Assembly (NCBI RefSeq): GCF_007035645.1
Contig: NZ_AP019632.1
Location: 62,001 to 126,000, forward strand
DNA length: 64,000 nucleotides
From: Enterobacter asburiae
Lineage (GTDB): Bacteria > Pseudomonadota > Gammaproteobacteria > Enterobacterales > Enterobacteriaceae
Reading direction: 5' to 3'
Part shown: positions 26,226-39,255 of the stretch, in pieces
Numbering within the stretch: the first letter of the stretch is position 1
How the letters are laid out: each line of letters opens with the position of its first letter
Notes under the pieces: model-generated
The model's input: the letters and a program-made list of their open reading frames with translations, nothing else
Databases searched by the model: none
Told to the model about the DNA's origin: nothing
Made by a program: the position numbers and the translations under genes

Positions 26226-27905
26226 TGCGGTCGATACCACACCGCCCGTCATCGTCTGCTGCACCTGCTGTTTATCCATATTTACCGCGTTCAGCTTGCC
26301 GTTCACCGTTGGCTTCAACGGTGCGCTGGCCTGCACGCTGCCGCTGGCGGTGAGCTGAATATTGCCGTCGCCCGTAATCGGCAGCGCAGGCCAGCCCCAC
26401 TGCTGCAGCACGTTGAGCGGCACGCCGCGCCCGTTCAGGCTCACCGTGGTCTGCCGCTGCGGCAGCTGAGAAACCGTCGCCGTGGCTTCCAGAATGCCTT
26501 TCTCGGTAAAGGCGCTCAGGTCGGTAATGTTCACCGTGGCGGCGTTCGCATTCAGCGCCAGCGACGGACGGCGCACGTCCACGCGGTTAAAGGTCGCCGC
26601 CGCGCCGTTCAGGGTTGCGCTGCCGCCCCAGATACCCCATTGGCGATCTTTCACCAGCTGCAGGTTTGCGCCGTAGCCGTCCAGAGAGGTGATCTGCCAC
26701 GGGAAGGCGGGATCGATGTCGATCACCAGGTTGCGGCTCAGGCCGAATTTTTGCAGCGTGACGCTGTTCAGCCATTCCGGCAGAGGCTCCATCCACAGCG
26801 TTTTCCAGTTCTGCGGCAGGGTGTACTCCAGCCCGGCGATGGCAACATCGTCCAGCACCAGCGCTTTACCGTCGCGCAGCCAGTTACCAGACGTGCGCAC
26901 CATGCCGCCTTCCCAGCGGGAGGTGAACTGACGCAGCGCCATGCCCTGCGGGGAAAACTCCGCATTCAGGATCGGGTCGAAAAGATGCAGCGAGCCGTAG
27001 ATAAACTCGCTGGCGTTCATGGACAGCCGGCCTTCCTGGCTCTGCCAGTCGCCTTTGCTAAGAGTCAGGTTGCGCAGGCTTAAATCGAGATCGGTCACCG
27101 CCCAGTCCGGGCCCTGAAGCCGGGCGTCGGTTACGTCCAGACGACCAATCTGCAGAGAAGGGATGGAGGCCAGCGGCACGAAGAACGCCATCAGCGTTTT
27201 ATCGCTCTGCAGGCGGATCTCATTCAGGCGCATCGTGTCGATAATCCAGCTCCCGTCGGCGTTGCGCAGGGCGGAGCCGGTAAGCGAGCCACGGGCCATG
27301 TCGGCACCAATCGTTTTCAGCACCACTTCCTTGCCGTTGAGCTGGCCCTCGATTAGCACGTTGGTCGCCGGTACGCCGTTCAGGGTCAGCGAGCCCGCGC
27401 TCATCTGGATCTGCGCGTTGTTCCCCAGCACGTTGCCCGCTTCCGGCTGCCACGGGCTGACGCCGCCCGTGACCTTCTGCGCGCTCAAGTCCCATTCAGT
27501 ATTCGGGCTGTTAAAGGCCATGTTGTTCAGCTGCAGGCGATCCGCCTGGAAAGGCAGCGGTGCCGTCTGAGGCGAGAGATTCAGCGTGCCATCGAACAGG
27601 GTGATGGTGTCCATATGCAGCGGATCGGTTATCTGGCGGCTGCTCAGGCCGATATCGACTTTTTTGGCTACCAGCGTGGCGGGTTTACCGTCCCGACCGA
27701 AGGTGACGTTTTCCAGAATGATGTGGGAAGGCGACGAAAAGCGGTGATTCATCTTGTCGAAACTGAGTTCGTAGTCGGTATTCACCGTCACCCAGCTGCT
27801 GACCTGAGACGCGCCCCAGCGGGTCTGGAGCAAAATGTAGAACGCCAGCAGCACAATGAGCAGGGCTACCAGAAGATAGATGAGGAGCTTTCCAATAAAT
27901 TTCAT
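26202..27905 (-). CDS. yicH: AsmA-family inner-membrane protein YicH
   Basis: 567 residues from ATG 27905 (MKFIGKLLIYLL), the start matching E. coli; an upstream in-frame start at 27929 adds eight residues without support. One N-terminal transmembrane helix (about 4-24) is followed by a large periplasmic AsmA-like beta-rich domain. AsmA-like proteins bridge the envelope and are implicated in phospholipid traffic and outer-membrane homeostasis. The C-terminus is odd. After VVSTA the sequence reads PSPQPSP and stops, and these codons and the stop lie in the palindromic repeat. The native tail has been replaced, though the body of the protein is intact. Confidence 0.93.
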   Translation of the reverse strand: MKFIGKLLIYLLVALLIVLLAFYILLQTRWGASQVSSWVTVNTDYELSFDKMNHRFSSPSHIILENVTFGRDGKPATLVAKKVDIGLSSRQITDPLHMDTITLFDGTLNLSPQTAPLPFQADRLQLNNMAFNSPNTEWDLSAQKVTGGVSPWQPEAGNVLGNNAQIQMSAGSLTLNGVPATNVLIEGQLNGKEVVLKTIGADMARGSLTGSALRNADGSWIIDTMRLNEIRLQSDKTLMAFFVPLASIPSLQIGRLDVTDARLQGPDWAVTDLDLSLRNLTLSKGDWQSQEGRLSMNASEFIYGSLHLFDPILNAEFSPQGMALRQFTSRWEGGMVRTSGNWLRDGKALVLDDVAIAGLEYTLPQNWKTLWMEPLPEWLNSVTLQKFGLSRNLVIDIDPAFPWQITSLDGYGANLQLVKDRQWGIWGGSATLNGAAATFNRVDVRRPSLALNANAATVNITDLSAFTEKGILEATATVSQLPQRQTTVSLNGRGVPLNVLQQWGWPALPITGDGNIQLTASGSVQASAPLKPTVNGKLNAVNMDKQQVQQTMTGGVVSTAPSPQPSP

Positions 27906-27990
27906 GGTCTTCCATCCCGCAAAACGCACATAAGGGAGTTATGCACGATTTATGCGCAATCCTCAAGGCGGGAATGGTGTAATTAGATGT

Positions 27991-28017
27991 CACGGCAGGC
28001 ATTGGCTGCCTGCCGTG
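27991..28017 (-). terminator. Stem-loop after xanP
   Basis: An 11-bp stem CACGGCAGGCA / TGCCTGCCGTG with a 5-base loop, seven bases past the xanP stop. The T-run that would follow on the minus strand is poor (ACATCTAATT), so it may be a weak terminator or a 3' stabiliser. Confidence 0.6.
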
Positions 28018-28024
28018 AAGAGGA

Positions 28025-29416
28025 TCAGTTCTTTTCAGGCGGGAAAACGAGGTTCAGAACGATAGCGGTGATACCGCCCGCGGCAATGCCGGAAGAGAGC
28101 AGGTTTTTCACCCAGTCAGGCGCAAACTGCAGGATCAGCGGCTGCTGGGAAACACCCAGACCGACGGCCAGCGACAGCGCGATAATCATGATCGCGCGGC
28201 GGTTCAGCGGCTCGCGGGAGACGATACGCACGCCGGAGGCCGCGATGGTCCCGAACATTACCAGCGTTGCGCCGCCCAGCACCGGCTCAGGAATGTGCTG
28301 CACAAAGCCGCTTACCGCCGGGAACAGGCCGAGGACGATCAGCATCAGCGCCACCACAAAACCGACGTAGCGGCTGGCAACCCCGGTCAGCTGGATCACG
28401 CCGTTGTTCTGGCCGAAGCAGGAGTTCGGGAAGGTGTTGAATACCGCAGAGACAAACGAGTTCAGGCCGTTCGCCAGCACGCCGCCTTTCAGACGCTTCA
28501 TGTACAGCGGGCCGGACACCGGCTGCTCGGAGACGTCGGAGGTGGCGGTGATATCGCCGATGGTCTCCAGAGAGGTGATCATAAAGACCAGCATCAGCGG
28601 CAGGAGCAGGCCCCAGTCGATGCCCAGTCCGTAGTACAGCGGCGTGGGGACAGTGATCAGCGCGCTGTTGGTCGGCGCGGTGTTCTCCGGCAGCATGCCC
28701 AGCGCCCACGCCAGCAGGTAGCCCGCCGCCATGGCGATCACCAGCGAGGCGACGCGCAGGTAAGGATTTCGCTGGCGGTTAAGCAGAATAATGATCGCCA
28801 GCACGACCCCCGCCAGCAGCAGGTTTTTCGGCGCGCCGAAGGTGTGGTCGCTCATTGCGGCATAGCCGCCGCCGATGGAGGTGAGGCCCACCTGAATCAG
28901 CGACAGCCCAATAATCATCACCACCACGCCGGAAACCAGCGGGGTGATGACGCGGCGAGCCAGATGCAGAACGCGGGAGATGACCATCTCCGTACAGCTG
29001 GCCAGCATCAGGGTGCCGAACAGCGCCGCCATCATGGTTGGGACATCCGCACCGCCGGTTTTCAGCGCCGTACCGCCCATGATAAGCGGTGCCACGAAGT
29101 TAAAGCTGGTGCCCTGAATCGACAATAATCCCGACCCCACCGGCCCCCACGCTTTAATTTGAATAATCGAGGCCACGCCGGAGGCGAAGAGAGACATGCT
29201 GATAATGTGCTGCGTGTCCTGCGCCGGTAAACCGAGCGCCTGGCAAATTAGCAGCGCCGGGGTGATCACCGCAACAAACATCGCCAGAAGATGCTGGCAG
29301 GCGGCGAAAAGCGTTTGCGGCAGCGGCGGGCGATCCTCAAGGCGGTAAATCAGTTCGCTATTTTGCTTCTGCGCAATCGGTTGCGCATCAGGCGACTCTA
29401 TGGTGTTAACGGACAT
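28025..29416 (-). CDS. xanP: Xanthine permease XanP
   Basis: 463 residues from ATG 29416 (MSVNTIES), the start matching E. coli; GTG 29431 is an alternative. NAT/NCS2 family, about fourteen transmembrane segments, H+-coupled high-affinity xanthine uptake. The signature motif is in [17 protein letters not shown]; other conserved pieces are [16 protein letters not shown] and [13 protein letters not shown]. It is divergent from gltS, as in E. coli. Confidence 0.97.
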   Translation of the reverse strand: MSVNTIESPDAQPIAQKQNSELIYRLEDRPPLPQTLFAACQHLLAMFVAVITPALLICQALGLPAQDTQHIISMSLFASGVASIIQIKAWGPVGSGLLSIQGTSFNFVAPLIMGGTALKTGGADVPTMMAALFGTLMLASCTEMVISRVLHLARRVITPLVSGVVVMIIGLSLIQVGLTSIGGGYAAMSDHTFGAPKNLLLAGVVLAIIILLNRQRNPYLRVASLVIAMAAGYLLAWALGMLPENTAPTNSALITVPTPLYYGLGIDWGLLLPLMLVFMITSLETIGDITATSDVSEQPVSGPLYMKRLKGGVLANGLNSFVSAVFNTFPNSCFGQNNGVIQLTGVASRYVGFVVALMLIVLGLFPAVSGFVQHIPEPVLGGATLVMFGTIAASGVRIVSREPLNRRAIMIIALSLAVGLGVSQQPLILQFAPDWVKNLLSSGIAAGGITAIVLNLVFPPEKN

Positions 29417-29603
29417 CGGCGGCAATCCCACGGTGGAAAAGCGGGCATTTTATCTGACCACCTGGTAAAAGCAAACGATTGCCAGCAAAAAAAGGGAAGA
29501 AAATCTGCCGCTGTGAGCAGGTTTTCTACAACGCGTGGGGAAAAAAAATTACACTTTTTGCGCCGGGGGCTCATGAAGAGCGCAAACCGGCCCAGGATAA
29601 CGC

Positions 29604-29624
29604 CGCGTGTGTATGGAACACGCG
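29604..29624 (+). promoter_or_regulatory. Leader hairpin before gltS
   Basis: CGCGTGT, 7 bases, ACACGCG: a perfect 7-bp inverted repeat ending 17 bases before the gltS ATG and just upstream of its AGGAG site. It could be a protein-binding site or an mRNA structure. Confidence 0.4.
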
Positions 29625-29641
29625 CATAACAGGAGCCTTTT

Positions 29642-30844
29642 ATGATTCATCTCGATACGTTGTCGACCCTTGTTGCCGCAACGCTGGTTCTTCTGCTTGG
29701 TCGCAAGCTGGTACATAGCGTTTCCCTTCTGAAGAAATACACCATTCCTGAACCTGTCGCCGGTGGCCTGCTGGTGGCTCTGGCCCTGCTGTTACTGAAA
29801 AAAAGCATGGGCTGGGAAATCGATTTTGATATGTCCCTGAAAGATCCGCTGATGCTGGCCTTCTTTGCCACTATCGGCCTGAACGCAAACCTGGCGAGCC
29901 TGCGCTCGGGCGGTAAGGTGCTCGGCGTATTCCTGATTGTGGTGGTGGGGCTGCTGCTGATGCAAAACGCCATTGGCATCGGCATGGCAACGCTGCTGGG
30001 GCTGGATCCGCTGATGGGACTGCTGGCGGGGTCGATTACACTTTCGGGCGGTCACGGAACCGGGGCCGCGTGGAGCAAGCTGTTCATCGAGCGCTATGGG
30101 TTTGAAAACGCGACGGAAGTGGCGATGGCCTGTGCGACCTTTGGCCTGGTGCTGGGTGGCCTGATTGGCGGCCCGGTGGCGCGGTATCTGGTTAAGCACT
30201 CCACCACGCCGAACGGCAGGCCGGACGATGAGCTGGTGCCGACCGCCTTCGAAAAGCCGGACGTTGGCCGCAGCATCACCTCGCTGGTGCTGATTGAAAC
30301 TATCGCGACGATCGCCATCTGCCTGACCGTGGGCAAAGTGGTTGCGCAATGGCTGGCGGGTTCCGCGTTTGAACTGCCGACGTTTGTCTGCGTGCTGTTT
30401 ATCGGGGTGATCCTGAGCAACGGTCTGGCGCTGATGGGCTTCTACCGCGTGTTTGAACGGGCGGTATCGGTGCTCGGCAACGTCTGTCTGTCGCTGTTCC
30501 TGGCGATGGCGCTGATGAGCCTCAAGCTGTGGGAGCTAGCCTCGCTGGCGCTGCCGATGGTGGCGATACTGGCGGTGCAGGCGCTGTTTATGGCGCTGTA
30601 CGCCATGTTCGTGACCTGGCGCATGATGGGCAAAAACTACGATGCGGCGGTGCTGGCAGCGGGTCACTGCGGGTTTGGTTTGGGGGCCACTCCAACGGCT
30701 ATCGCCAACATGCAGGCGATCACCGAACGGTTCGGGCCATCGCACATGGCGTTTCTGGTGGTCCCGATGGTCGGGGCGTTCTTTATTGATATCGTGAACG
30801 CGCTGGTGATCAAGCTGTACCTGATGCTGCCGATGTTTGCCTGA
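29642..30844 (+). CDS. gltS: Sodium/glutamate symporter GltS
   Basis: 400 residues, one residue off the E. coli protein, with the two inverted 5-helix repeats of the ESS family and the reentrant-loop motifs (GSITLSGGHGTGAAW and AAGHCGFGLGATPTAIANM). It takes up glutamate with Na+ across the inner membrane. AGGAG precedes the ATG. It converges on recG with a 2-base gap. Confidence 0.97.
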   Translation: MIHLDTLSTLVAATLVLLLGRKLVHSVSLLKKYTIPEPVAGGLLVALALLLLKKSMGWEIDFDMSLKDPLMLAFFATIGLNANLASLRSGGKVLGVFLIVVVGLLLMQNAIGIGMATLLGLDPLMGLLAGSITLSGGHGTGAAWSKLFIERYGFENATEVAMACATFGLVLGGLIGGPVARYLVKHSTTPNGRPDDELVPTAFEKPDVGRSITSLVLIETIATIAICLTVGKVVAQWLAGSAFELPTFVCVLFIGVILSNGLALMGFYRVFERAVSVLGNVCLSLFLAMALMSLKLWELASLALPMVAILAVQALFMALYAMFVTWRMMGKNYDAAVLAAGHCGFGLGATPTAIANMQAITERFGPSHMAFLVVPMVGAFFIDIVNALVIKLYLMLPMFA

Positions 30845-30846
30845 GA

Positions 30847-32928
30847 TCAGGCGTTGGAATACCGCTCGGTTTCCGGCATCCAGCGCTCAATTAACGCTGC
30901 CGCCTGTTCGGGGTAGCATTCATGAATATGGCGGGCGAGGCGCTGAACCTCGGGGATCATGGCCTGATCGCGCAGCAAGTCCGCTACTTTGAACTCCGCG
31001 TTACCCGTCTGACGCGTGCCCAGCAGTTCGCCCGGGCCGCGGATCTCCAGGTCTTTTTGCGCAATCACAAAACCGTCGTTGCTGTCGCGCAGCACCTGCA
31101 GACGCATCTGGGCGGTTTTGGAAAGAGGCGCTTTGTAGAGCAGTACGCAGTGGGACGCAACCGCGCCGCGGCCGACGCGCCCGCGCAGCTGGTGGAGCTG
31201 GGCAAGGCCGAGACGCTCCGGGTTTTCGATGATCATCAGGCTGGAATTGGGGACGTCCACGCCGACTTCGATCACCGTGGTGGCGATCAGCAAATGCAAA
31301 TCACCCTGTTTGAACGACTGCATCACCGCCTGTTTTTCGGCGGGCTTCATGCGTCCGTGAACCAGACCCACGTTCAGCTCGGGCAGCGCCAGCTTAAGCT
31401 CTTCCCACGTTGCTTCGGCAGCCTGTGCTTCCAGCAGTTCAGACTCTTCAATCAGCGTACAGACCCAGTAGGCCTGACGCCCTTCCTGGGTGCAGGCGTT
31501 GCGCACGCGGTCAATGATATCGCTGCGGCGCGTGTCGGGAATGGCGACCGTTGTGACCGGCGTACGGCCCGGCGGCAGTTCGTCGATGGTGGAGGTATCC
31601 AGATCGGCGTAGGCGGTCATCGCCAGGGTGCGTGGGATCGGCGTAGCGGTCATGATCAGCTGATGCGGGTGGAAGCCCTGCTGCAGGCCTTTTTCCCAGA
31701 GCGCCAGACGCTGATGTACGCCGAAGCGGTGCTGCTCGTCGATAATCACCAGCGCAAGACCGTTAAACTGCACCTGCTCCTGGAAGATGGCGTGCGTGCC
31801 GACAATCATCTGCACCTGCCCGCTGGCAATAGCCTCCTGTTGCGCAAGGCGCGCTTTGCCTTTTTGCTTCCCGGCAAGCCAGCCCACTTCAATTCCGAGT
31901 GGCGCAAACCAGGCGCGGAAATTGTTGGCGTGCTGTTCAGCCAGCAGCTCGGTCGGCGCCATTAGCGCCACCTGTTTACCATTAGCAATCGCGCGCAGGG
32001 CCGCCAGGGCGGCAACCAGCGTTTTACCGGAGCCCACGTCGCCCTGCACCAGACGCATCATCGGCACGTCGAGCGCCATATCGCGTTCAATCTCGGCGGT
32101 GACGCGCGCCTGCGCGCCGGTGGGTTTAAACGGCAGCGAGGCCAGCAGCTTATCTTTGAGCGCATCGTTCTGGCTTAACGGCTGAGCGTGGAAACGCTGC
32201 GCGCCCGCGCGAAGCGCCAGCATGCTCAGGTTATGTGCCAGTAATTCCTCAAGGATAAGACGCTGTTGTGCGGGATGTTTGCCGCTTTCTAAATCGCTGA
32301 GCTGCAGCGTTGGCGGCGGGCGGTGCAGGGTGCGCAGCGCCTCGGGCAGGCTCATCATGCCCTGCGCCAGCTCGGGCGGCAGCAGCTCGGTAATGGCGCA
32401 GGTATCCAGCAGCTCCAGCGCCTGATCGGTGAGCTTGCGCAGCGTCGCCTGCTTGATGCCTTCGGTCGTTGGGTAAACCGGGGTAAGCGTCTCCTGCATT
32501 TCCGGCGTGCTGAGATCGCCCTGCACGCGGTACTCCGGGTGGATCATCTCTGCGCCGTATTTCCCGCGTTTGGCTTCGCCATAGGCCAGCACCCTGCGGC
32601 CCGTCGCCAGGCTGTTTTTCATCGCCGCGCTGAAGTTGAAAAAACGCATGGTGAGAATGCCGGTGCCGTCGCTGATCTGGCAGGTCATCATTCGGCGTCC
32701 GCCGAAGGTGATGTTGCAGTTCAGGACTTCGCCTTCAACGGTGGCGTAAGTGGAGGGAAGAAGATCGCCAATCTTGTAGAGCTGGGTGCGGTCTTCGTAA
32801 CGCAGGGGGAGGTGAAGCAGGAGATCCTGAACGGTGTGCAGGCCAATTTTTGCAAGCTTATTACTTTGCGCTGAGCCCACGCCCGTCAGGCTGTTAAGCG
32901 GGATAGCATCCAGCAGGCGGCCTTTCAT
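30847..32928 (-). CDS. recG: ATP-dependent DNA helicase RecG
   Basis: 693 residues, full length. The N-terminal wedge/OB domain binds branched DNA; helicase motifs follow: Walker A GDVGSGKT, DEQHRFGVHQR (the DExH box), MTATPIPRTLA (motif III) and HQLRGRVGRG (motif VI). It reverses stalled forks and unwinds R-loops and Holliday junctions. Last gene of the gmk-rpoZ-spoT-trmH-recG series, three bases after trmH. Confidence 0.98.
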   Translation of the reverse strand: MKGRLLDAIPLNSLTGVGSAQSNKLAKIGLHTVQDLLLHLPLRYEDRTQLYKIGDLLPSTYATVEGEVLNCNITFGGRRMMTCQISDGTGILTMRFFNFSAAMKNSLATGRRVLAYGEAKRGKYGAEMIHPEYRVQGDLSTPEMQETLTPVYPTTEGIKQATLRKLTDQALELLDTCAITELLPPELAQGMMSLPEALRTLHRPPPTLQLSDLESGKHPAQQRLILEELLAHNLSMLALRAGAQRFHAQPLSQNDALKDKLLASLPFKPTGAQARVTAEIERDMALDVPMMRLVQGDVGSGKTLVAALAALRAIANGKQVALMAPTELLAEQHANNFRAWFAPLGIEVGWLAGKQKGKARLAQQEAIASGQVQMIVGTHAIFQEQVQFNGLALVIIDEQHRFGVHQRLALWEKGLQQGFHPHQLIMTATPIPRTLAMTAYADLDTSTIDELPPGRTPVTTVAIPDTRRSDIIDRVRNACTQEGRQAYWVCTLIEESELLEAQAAEATWEELKLALPELNVGLVHGRMKPAEKQAVMQSFKQGDLHLLIATTVIEVGVDVPNSSLMIIENPERLGLAQLHQLRGRVGRGAVASHCVLLYKAPLSKTAQMRLQVLRDSNDGFVIAQKDLEIRGPGELLGTRQTGNAEFKVADLLRDQAMIPEVQRLARHIHECYPEQAAALIERWMPETERYSNA

Positions 32929-32931
32929 CGC

Positions 32932-33621
32932 TTACCCGGCGTACTGCATGGTGGCCCACCACTCGGCATCGGCTTCAATTTCGCCCTGCGCGTTGACGTG
33001 GGGGTAAGGCAATTTTTTCTGCTTCGCAACGCGAGCCAGAACCGGATAACCACCTTCAAACAGCAGGCGCTGCTGTTCCTCTTCCGGCAGCATGCTGTTG
33101 CTGCGCTCGTACATCCCGGCGTTCTGACGCTGGCGCTGCGCTTCATACAGAATGAGCGCGGACGCCACGGAGACGTTGAGAGACTGGACCATGCCGATCA
33201 TCGGAATGATGATGTCACGATCCGCCAGATCCAACGCTTCCTGGGTGATCCCGGTTTTCTCCTGACCCATCAAAATGCAGGTCGGGCGGGTGTAGTCGAT
33301 CTCGCGAAAATCTACGGCTTTAGCGGACAGGTTAGTGGCGAGGATCTGCATCCCGCGCCCTTTTAGGTGCGATACGGCTTCGCCAATGGTGTGATGATTT
33401 TTGACAGACACCCAGCTGTTGCTGCCTGCCGCCGCCGAGACCGTATTGCGCATACGGCCGTCCGGCCAGACGGCGTGCACTTCATGCACACCGACGGCAT
33501 CTGCGGTACGGACGATAGCAGAGACGTTATGAGGTTTATGCACCTGCTCCATGCAGACCGTCAGGTCAGGCTGACGCCTGGCGAGCATTTCGCAGATACG
33601 TGCATAACGTTGTGAATTCAT
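32932..33621 (-). CDS. trmH: tRNA (guanosine-18-2'-O)-methyltransferase TrmH
   Basis: 229 residues of the SPOUT class: N-terminal MNSQRYARICEMLARRQPDLTV, the motif with the catalytic Arg in NVSAIVRTADAVG, and the knot motifs LMGQEKTGITQEALDLAD and IPMIGMVQSLNVSVASALILYE. It methylates G18 in the D-loop of tRNAs. Four bases separate it from spoT. Confidence 0.97.
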   Translation of the reverse strand: MNSQRYARICEMLARRQPDLTVCMEQVHKPHNVSAIVRTADAVGVHEVHAVWPDGRMRNTVSAAAGSNSWVSVKNHHTIGEAVSHLKGRGMQILATNLSAKAVDFREIDYTRPTCILMGQEKTGITQEALDLADRDIIIPMIGMVQSLNVSVASALILYEAQRQRQNAGMYERSNSMLPEEEQQRLLFEGGYPVLARVAKQKKLPYPHVNAQGEIEADAEWWATMQYAG

Positions 33622-33625
33622 AAAC

Positions 33626-35740
33626 CTAGTTTCGGTTTCGGGTGACTTTAATCACGTCCGGCATGACGCGGATCTTGCGCATAATATTCGCCAGATGCAC
33701 GCGGTCGCGGGCGGTCAGACGAATAAAGGCGCTGTACACGCGGCCATCTTTTTCTTCCGTATTCAGGCTCTGAATGTTGGAAGAAGCCGTGTTGATCGCT
33801 GCCGTCAGGTTCGCCAGAGCACCCTGATGGTTGAACATATCCACCTTAATTTCGGTGATAAATTCCTGCGCGGTCTCTTTATCCCACTCGACCGCCATAA
33901 ACTTCTCGGCTTCTTTCTGGTAGCCGCGAATGTTACGACAGGACTCGTGGTGGATAACCAGCCCTTTACCCGGGCTGACGTGCGCAATAATCGGGTCGCC
34001 AGGAATTGGACGACAGCATTTTGCGAAGGTGATCAGCACCCCGTCTGCGCCTTTAATCGGCAGGTGTCCGTGGCTTTGCGTGGTTGCAGGCACCGCTGTC
34101 GTGTCGCCTTGCTGCAGATTCTTCGCCACCACCACGCTCATGGCGTTGCCGAGGCCAATCTCTGCCAGCAGGTCGTCAAGCGACGCAAGCTTCATGCGCT
34201 CCAGCTCGCGCTGGACGTTCTCCTGCGGAATTTCAGCCAGCTTACGGCTACCGCCCAACGCGTGGTTGAGCAGACGACGCCCCAGGCTGACGGAATCATC
34301 GCGCTTGAGGTTTTTCAGCAGCTGGCGAATTTTGGCGCGTGCTTTGGAGCTCACGACAAAGTTCAGCCAGGCCGCGTTCGGACGTGCGCCCGGCGCGGTA
34401 ATAATTTCTACCGTCTGGCCGCTGGAGAGCGGTTGAGACAGCGGATAAGGCTGTCTGTCGACACGCGCGCCGACGCAGGCATGCCCGATATCGGTATGCA
34501 CGGCGTAAGCGAAGTCGACCGGCGTTGCGCCCGCAGGCAGTTCGACAATGCGCCCTTCTGGGGTGAAAACGTAAATCTCATCCGGGAAGAGATCGGATTT
34601 AACGCTCTCGATAAATTCAAACGAGCTACCCGCACTCTGCTGAAGCTCCAGCAGGCTCTGCATCCAGCGCTGGGCACGGATTTGTGCGGTCGTGCTGCTT
34701 TCGCCACCGTGCTCTTTATATGCCCAGTGTGCGGCAACACCCATCTCTGCCATCTGGTCCATGTCTTCGGTGCGAATTTGCACCTCAACAGGCACACCGT
34801 GTGGCCCGATCATCGAGGTGTGCAAAGATTGATAGCCGTTCGCTTTTGGAATGGCGATGTAATCTTTCATGCGGCCCGGACGCGGTTTGTAGAGGCTGTG
34901 CATCTGCCCCAGCACGCGATAGCAGGTGTCCGAGTCGTGGACAATTACGCGGAAGGCGTAGATATCCATGATCGAGTGAAAACGCTGCTCTTTGAGCACC
35001 ATTTTGCAGTAGATGGAGTACAAATGTTTTTCGCGACCGCTGACGCGGCACGGAATTCCCGCTTCCTGTAAGCGCCCTTCAATTTCCGAGAGGATTTTTT
35101 GAATCATCTCTTTACGGTTACCGCGTGCGGCTTTCACCACCTCTTTAATCACGCGATAGCGGTTCGGGTACAACGCTTCAAAGCCCAGCTCTTCCAGCTC
35201 GGTTTTAATGTGGTGAATACCTAAACGGTGCGCCAGCGGACTGTAGATTTCGAGGGTTTCACGGGCAATGCGGCGACGTTTATCCGGGCGAAGTGAGCCC
35301 AGCGTGCGCATGTTGTGGGTACGGTCAGCGAGTTTGATGAGAATGACACGGATATCCTGCACCATCGCCATAATCATCTTGCGGAAGTTTTCGGCTTGCG
35401 CCTCTTTCTTGTCGCGGAAATTCAGCTTATCAAGCTTAGAGACCCCTTCCACCAGTTCGGCAACGCTTTTGCCAAACAGCTGTTCCATGTCCTGATAAGT
35501 GGCAGGGGTATCTTCGATCACGTCATGCAGCAGAGCGGCCATCAGCGTTTCGTAGTCGAGTTTCATCTCGGCCAGAATACAGGCCACCGCTACCGGGTGC
35601 GTGATATAGGGTTCACCGCTTGAACGTGTCTGGCCCTCGTGAGCGTCACGTGCAACGAGATACGCCTGCTGAAGACGCTTAATCTGGTCTTCAGGCAGGT
35701 AGGTTTGAATCAGTTGATTCAGGCTTTCAAACAGATACAA
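33626..35740 (-). CDS. spoT: Bifunctional (p)ppGpp synthetase/hydrolase SpoT
   Basis: 704 residues, two more than E. coli. Domains in order: hydrolase HD domain (HDVIEDTPAT near 72), synthetase domain (YSIYCKMVLKEQ, IMDIYAFRVIV, IPKANGYQSLHT), TGS (VFTPEGRIVELPAGATPVDFAYAVHTDIGH), a helical/zinc-finger region and C-terminal ACT. The synthetase carries the substitutions typical of a weak SpoT synthetase. It balances ppGpp during carbon, iron and fatty-acid starvation. Confidence 0.98.
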   Translation of the reverse strand: MYLFESLNQLIQTYLPEDQIKRLQQAYLVARDAHEGQTRSSGEPYITHPVAVACILAEMKLDYETLMAALLHDVIEDTPATYQDMEQLFGKSVAELVEGVSKLDKLNFRDKKEAQAENFRKMIMAMVQDIRVILIKLADRTHNMRTLGSLRPDKRRRIARETLEIYSPLAHRLGIHHIKTELEELGFEALYPNRYRVIKEVVKAARGNRKEMIQKILSEIEGRLQEAGIPCRVSGREKHLYSIYCKMVLKEQRFHSIMDIYAFRVIVHDSDTCYRVLGQMHSLYKPRPGRMKDYIAIPKANGYQSLHTSMIGPHGVPVEVQIRTEDMDQMAEMGVAAHWAYKEHGGESSTTAQIRAQRWMQSLLELQQSAGSSFEFIESVKSDLFPDEIYVFTPEGRIVELPAGATPVDFAYAVHTDIGHACVGARVDRQPYPLSQPLSSGQTVEIITAPGARPNAAWLNFVVSSKARAKIRQLLKNLKRDDSVSLGRRLLNHALGGSRKLAEIPQENVQRELERMKLASLDDLLAEIGLGNAMSVVVAKNLQQGDTTAVPATTQSHGHLPIKGADGVLITFAKCCRPIPGDPIIAHVSPGKGLVIHHESCRNIRGYQKEAEKFMAVEWDKETAQEFITEIKVDMFNHQGALANLTAAINTASSNIQSLNTEEKDGRVYSAFIRLTARDRVHLANIMRKIRVMPDVIKVTRNRN

Positions 35741-35759
35741 GGGCGACCCGCAGGTTTAA

Positions 35760-36035
35760 TTAACGACGACCTTCAGCAATAGCGGTTACGGCCTGCAGTT
35801 CTGCGGCTTCCTGCTCTTGCTGCTCCTGGCGCTCACGCACGTCGAGGATCTGGTTGTTGATCAGACCTTCTTCGATTTCGCGAAGTGCAATAACGGTGGT
35901 TTTATCGTTTTCTTCCGGTACCAGCGGATCTTTACCGCCTACCTGCATCTGACGAGCGCGACGCGCGGCGACCAGCACCAGGTCAAAACGGTTACCAATT
36001 TTCTCTACAGCGTCCTGAACAGTTACGCGTGCCAT
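35760..36035 (-). CDS. rpoZ: RNA polymerase omega subunit
   Basis: 91 residues, identical in length to E. coli omega, beginning [20 protein letters not shown] and carrying the ARRARQMQ helix that grips beta-prime. It helps assembly of RNA polymerase and forms part of a ppGpp site, which fits its place next to spoT (19-base gap). Confidence 0.98.
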
Positions 36036-36089
36036 ACTTAAAATGCTCCACAGGTGAAGAAATGACTGGGCATGATACTGAAAGTGGGT

Positions 36090-36731
<642 letters not shown>

Positions 36732-36898
36732 TTAACGAAGAAGTCCTACATACGGGCTTATTATACACGTCACCGCCGTGTGACGTAGCCTTTGTCACAC
36801 TTTTTCCCCTGGATTATTGAATTTTGCGTGCCGTTTTCAGGTTTTATCTGTGGTTTTCAGCAACCAAAAGAAACACCGGATAGCGTCTCGCATTGTGA

Positions 36899-38635
<1,737 letters not shown>

Positions 38636-38637
38636 AG

Positions 38638-39255
38638 CTAGTGGGTGCTGTGTTTGTAATGAAAAACGGGCAGTCCGAGCTTCAGACGCAGCGCCAGCAT
38701 GCGGGCCGTAAAGCCAAACAGCAGCGTCGAGATGACCACCACATCATGGTTTGAAACGTAATGCTGCAGGGCGATATAGAGCACCGCTGCCGCAAAGGAG
38801 ATGCCGGCATACAGCTCTTTTTGAAAGACCAGGGGGATGCGTTTGCAGAACATATCGCGCAGCACGCCGCCGAATACGCCCGTGACCACGGCGGCGATGG
38901 TGGCGATAACCGGTCCTTCCCCCATATCGAGCGCGATTTGCGCGCCGATGATTGAAAAGACAATCAGCCCCAGCGCATCAAGCACAAGGAACAGGCGGCG
39001 AAGATGGGGCATAACGGGCGCCACGATGGTGGTTAACACGGCGGCCGTTGCCACGATAATCACATATTCAGGGTGTTTAACCCAGCCGAGCGGGTAATGG
39101 CCAAGCAGAATATCGCGCACGGAACCGCCGCCCAGCGCGGTAGCCGTAGCAATAATGATCACGCCGAAGGTATCCATACGGCGACGTCCGGCGGCAAGTG
39201 CGCCGGTCATGGCTTCTGCGGTGATGCCAATGAGATAAAGGATGTGAAGCAGCAT
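38638..39255 (-). CDS. yicG: TRIC-family membrane protein YicG
   Basis: 205 residues, seven predicted transmembrane helices in two UPF0126 repeats with the glycine motifs [14 protein letters not shown] and [14 protein letters not shown]. Structures of bacterial TRIC-family members show trimeric cation channels; in E. coli YicG a role in glycine-related transport has been proposed, which I cannot confirm. It converges on ligB with a 2-base gap. Confidence 0.93.
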   Translation of the reverse strand: MLLHILYLIGITAEAMTGALAAGRRRMDTFGVIIIATATALGGGSVRDILLGHYPLGWVKHPEYVIIVATAAVLTTIVAPVMPHLRRLFLVLDALGLIVFSIIGAQIALDMGEGPVIATIAAVVTGVFGGVLRDMFCKRIPLVFQKELYAGISFAAAVLYIALQHYVSNHDVVVISTLLFGFTARMLALRLKLGLPVFHYKHSTH

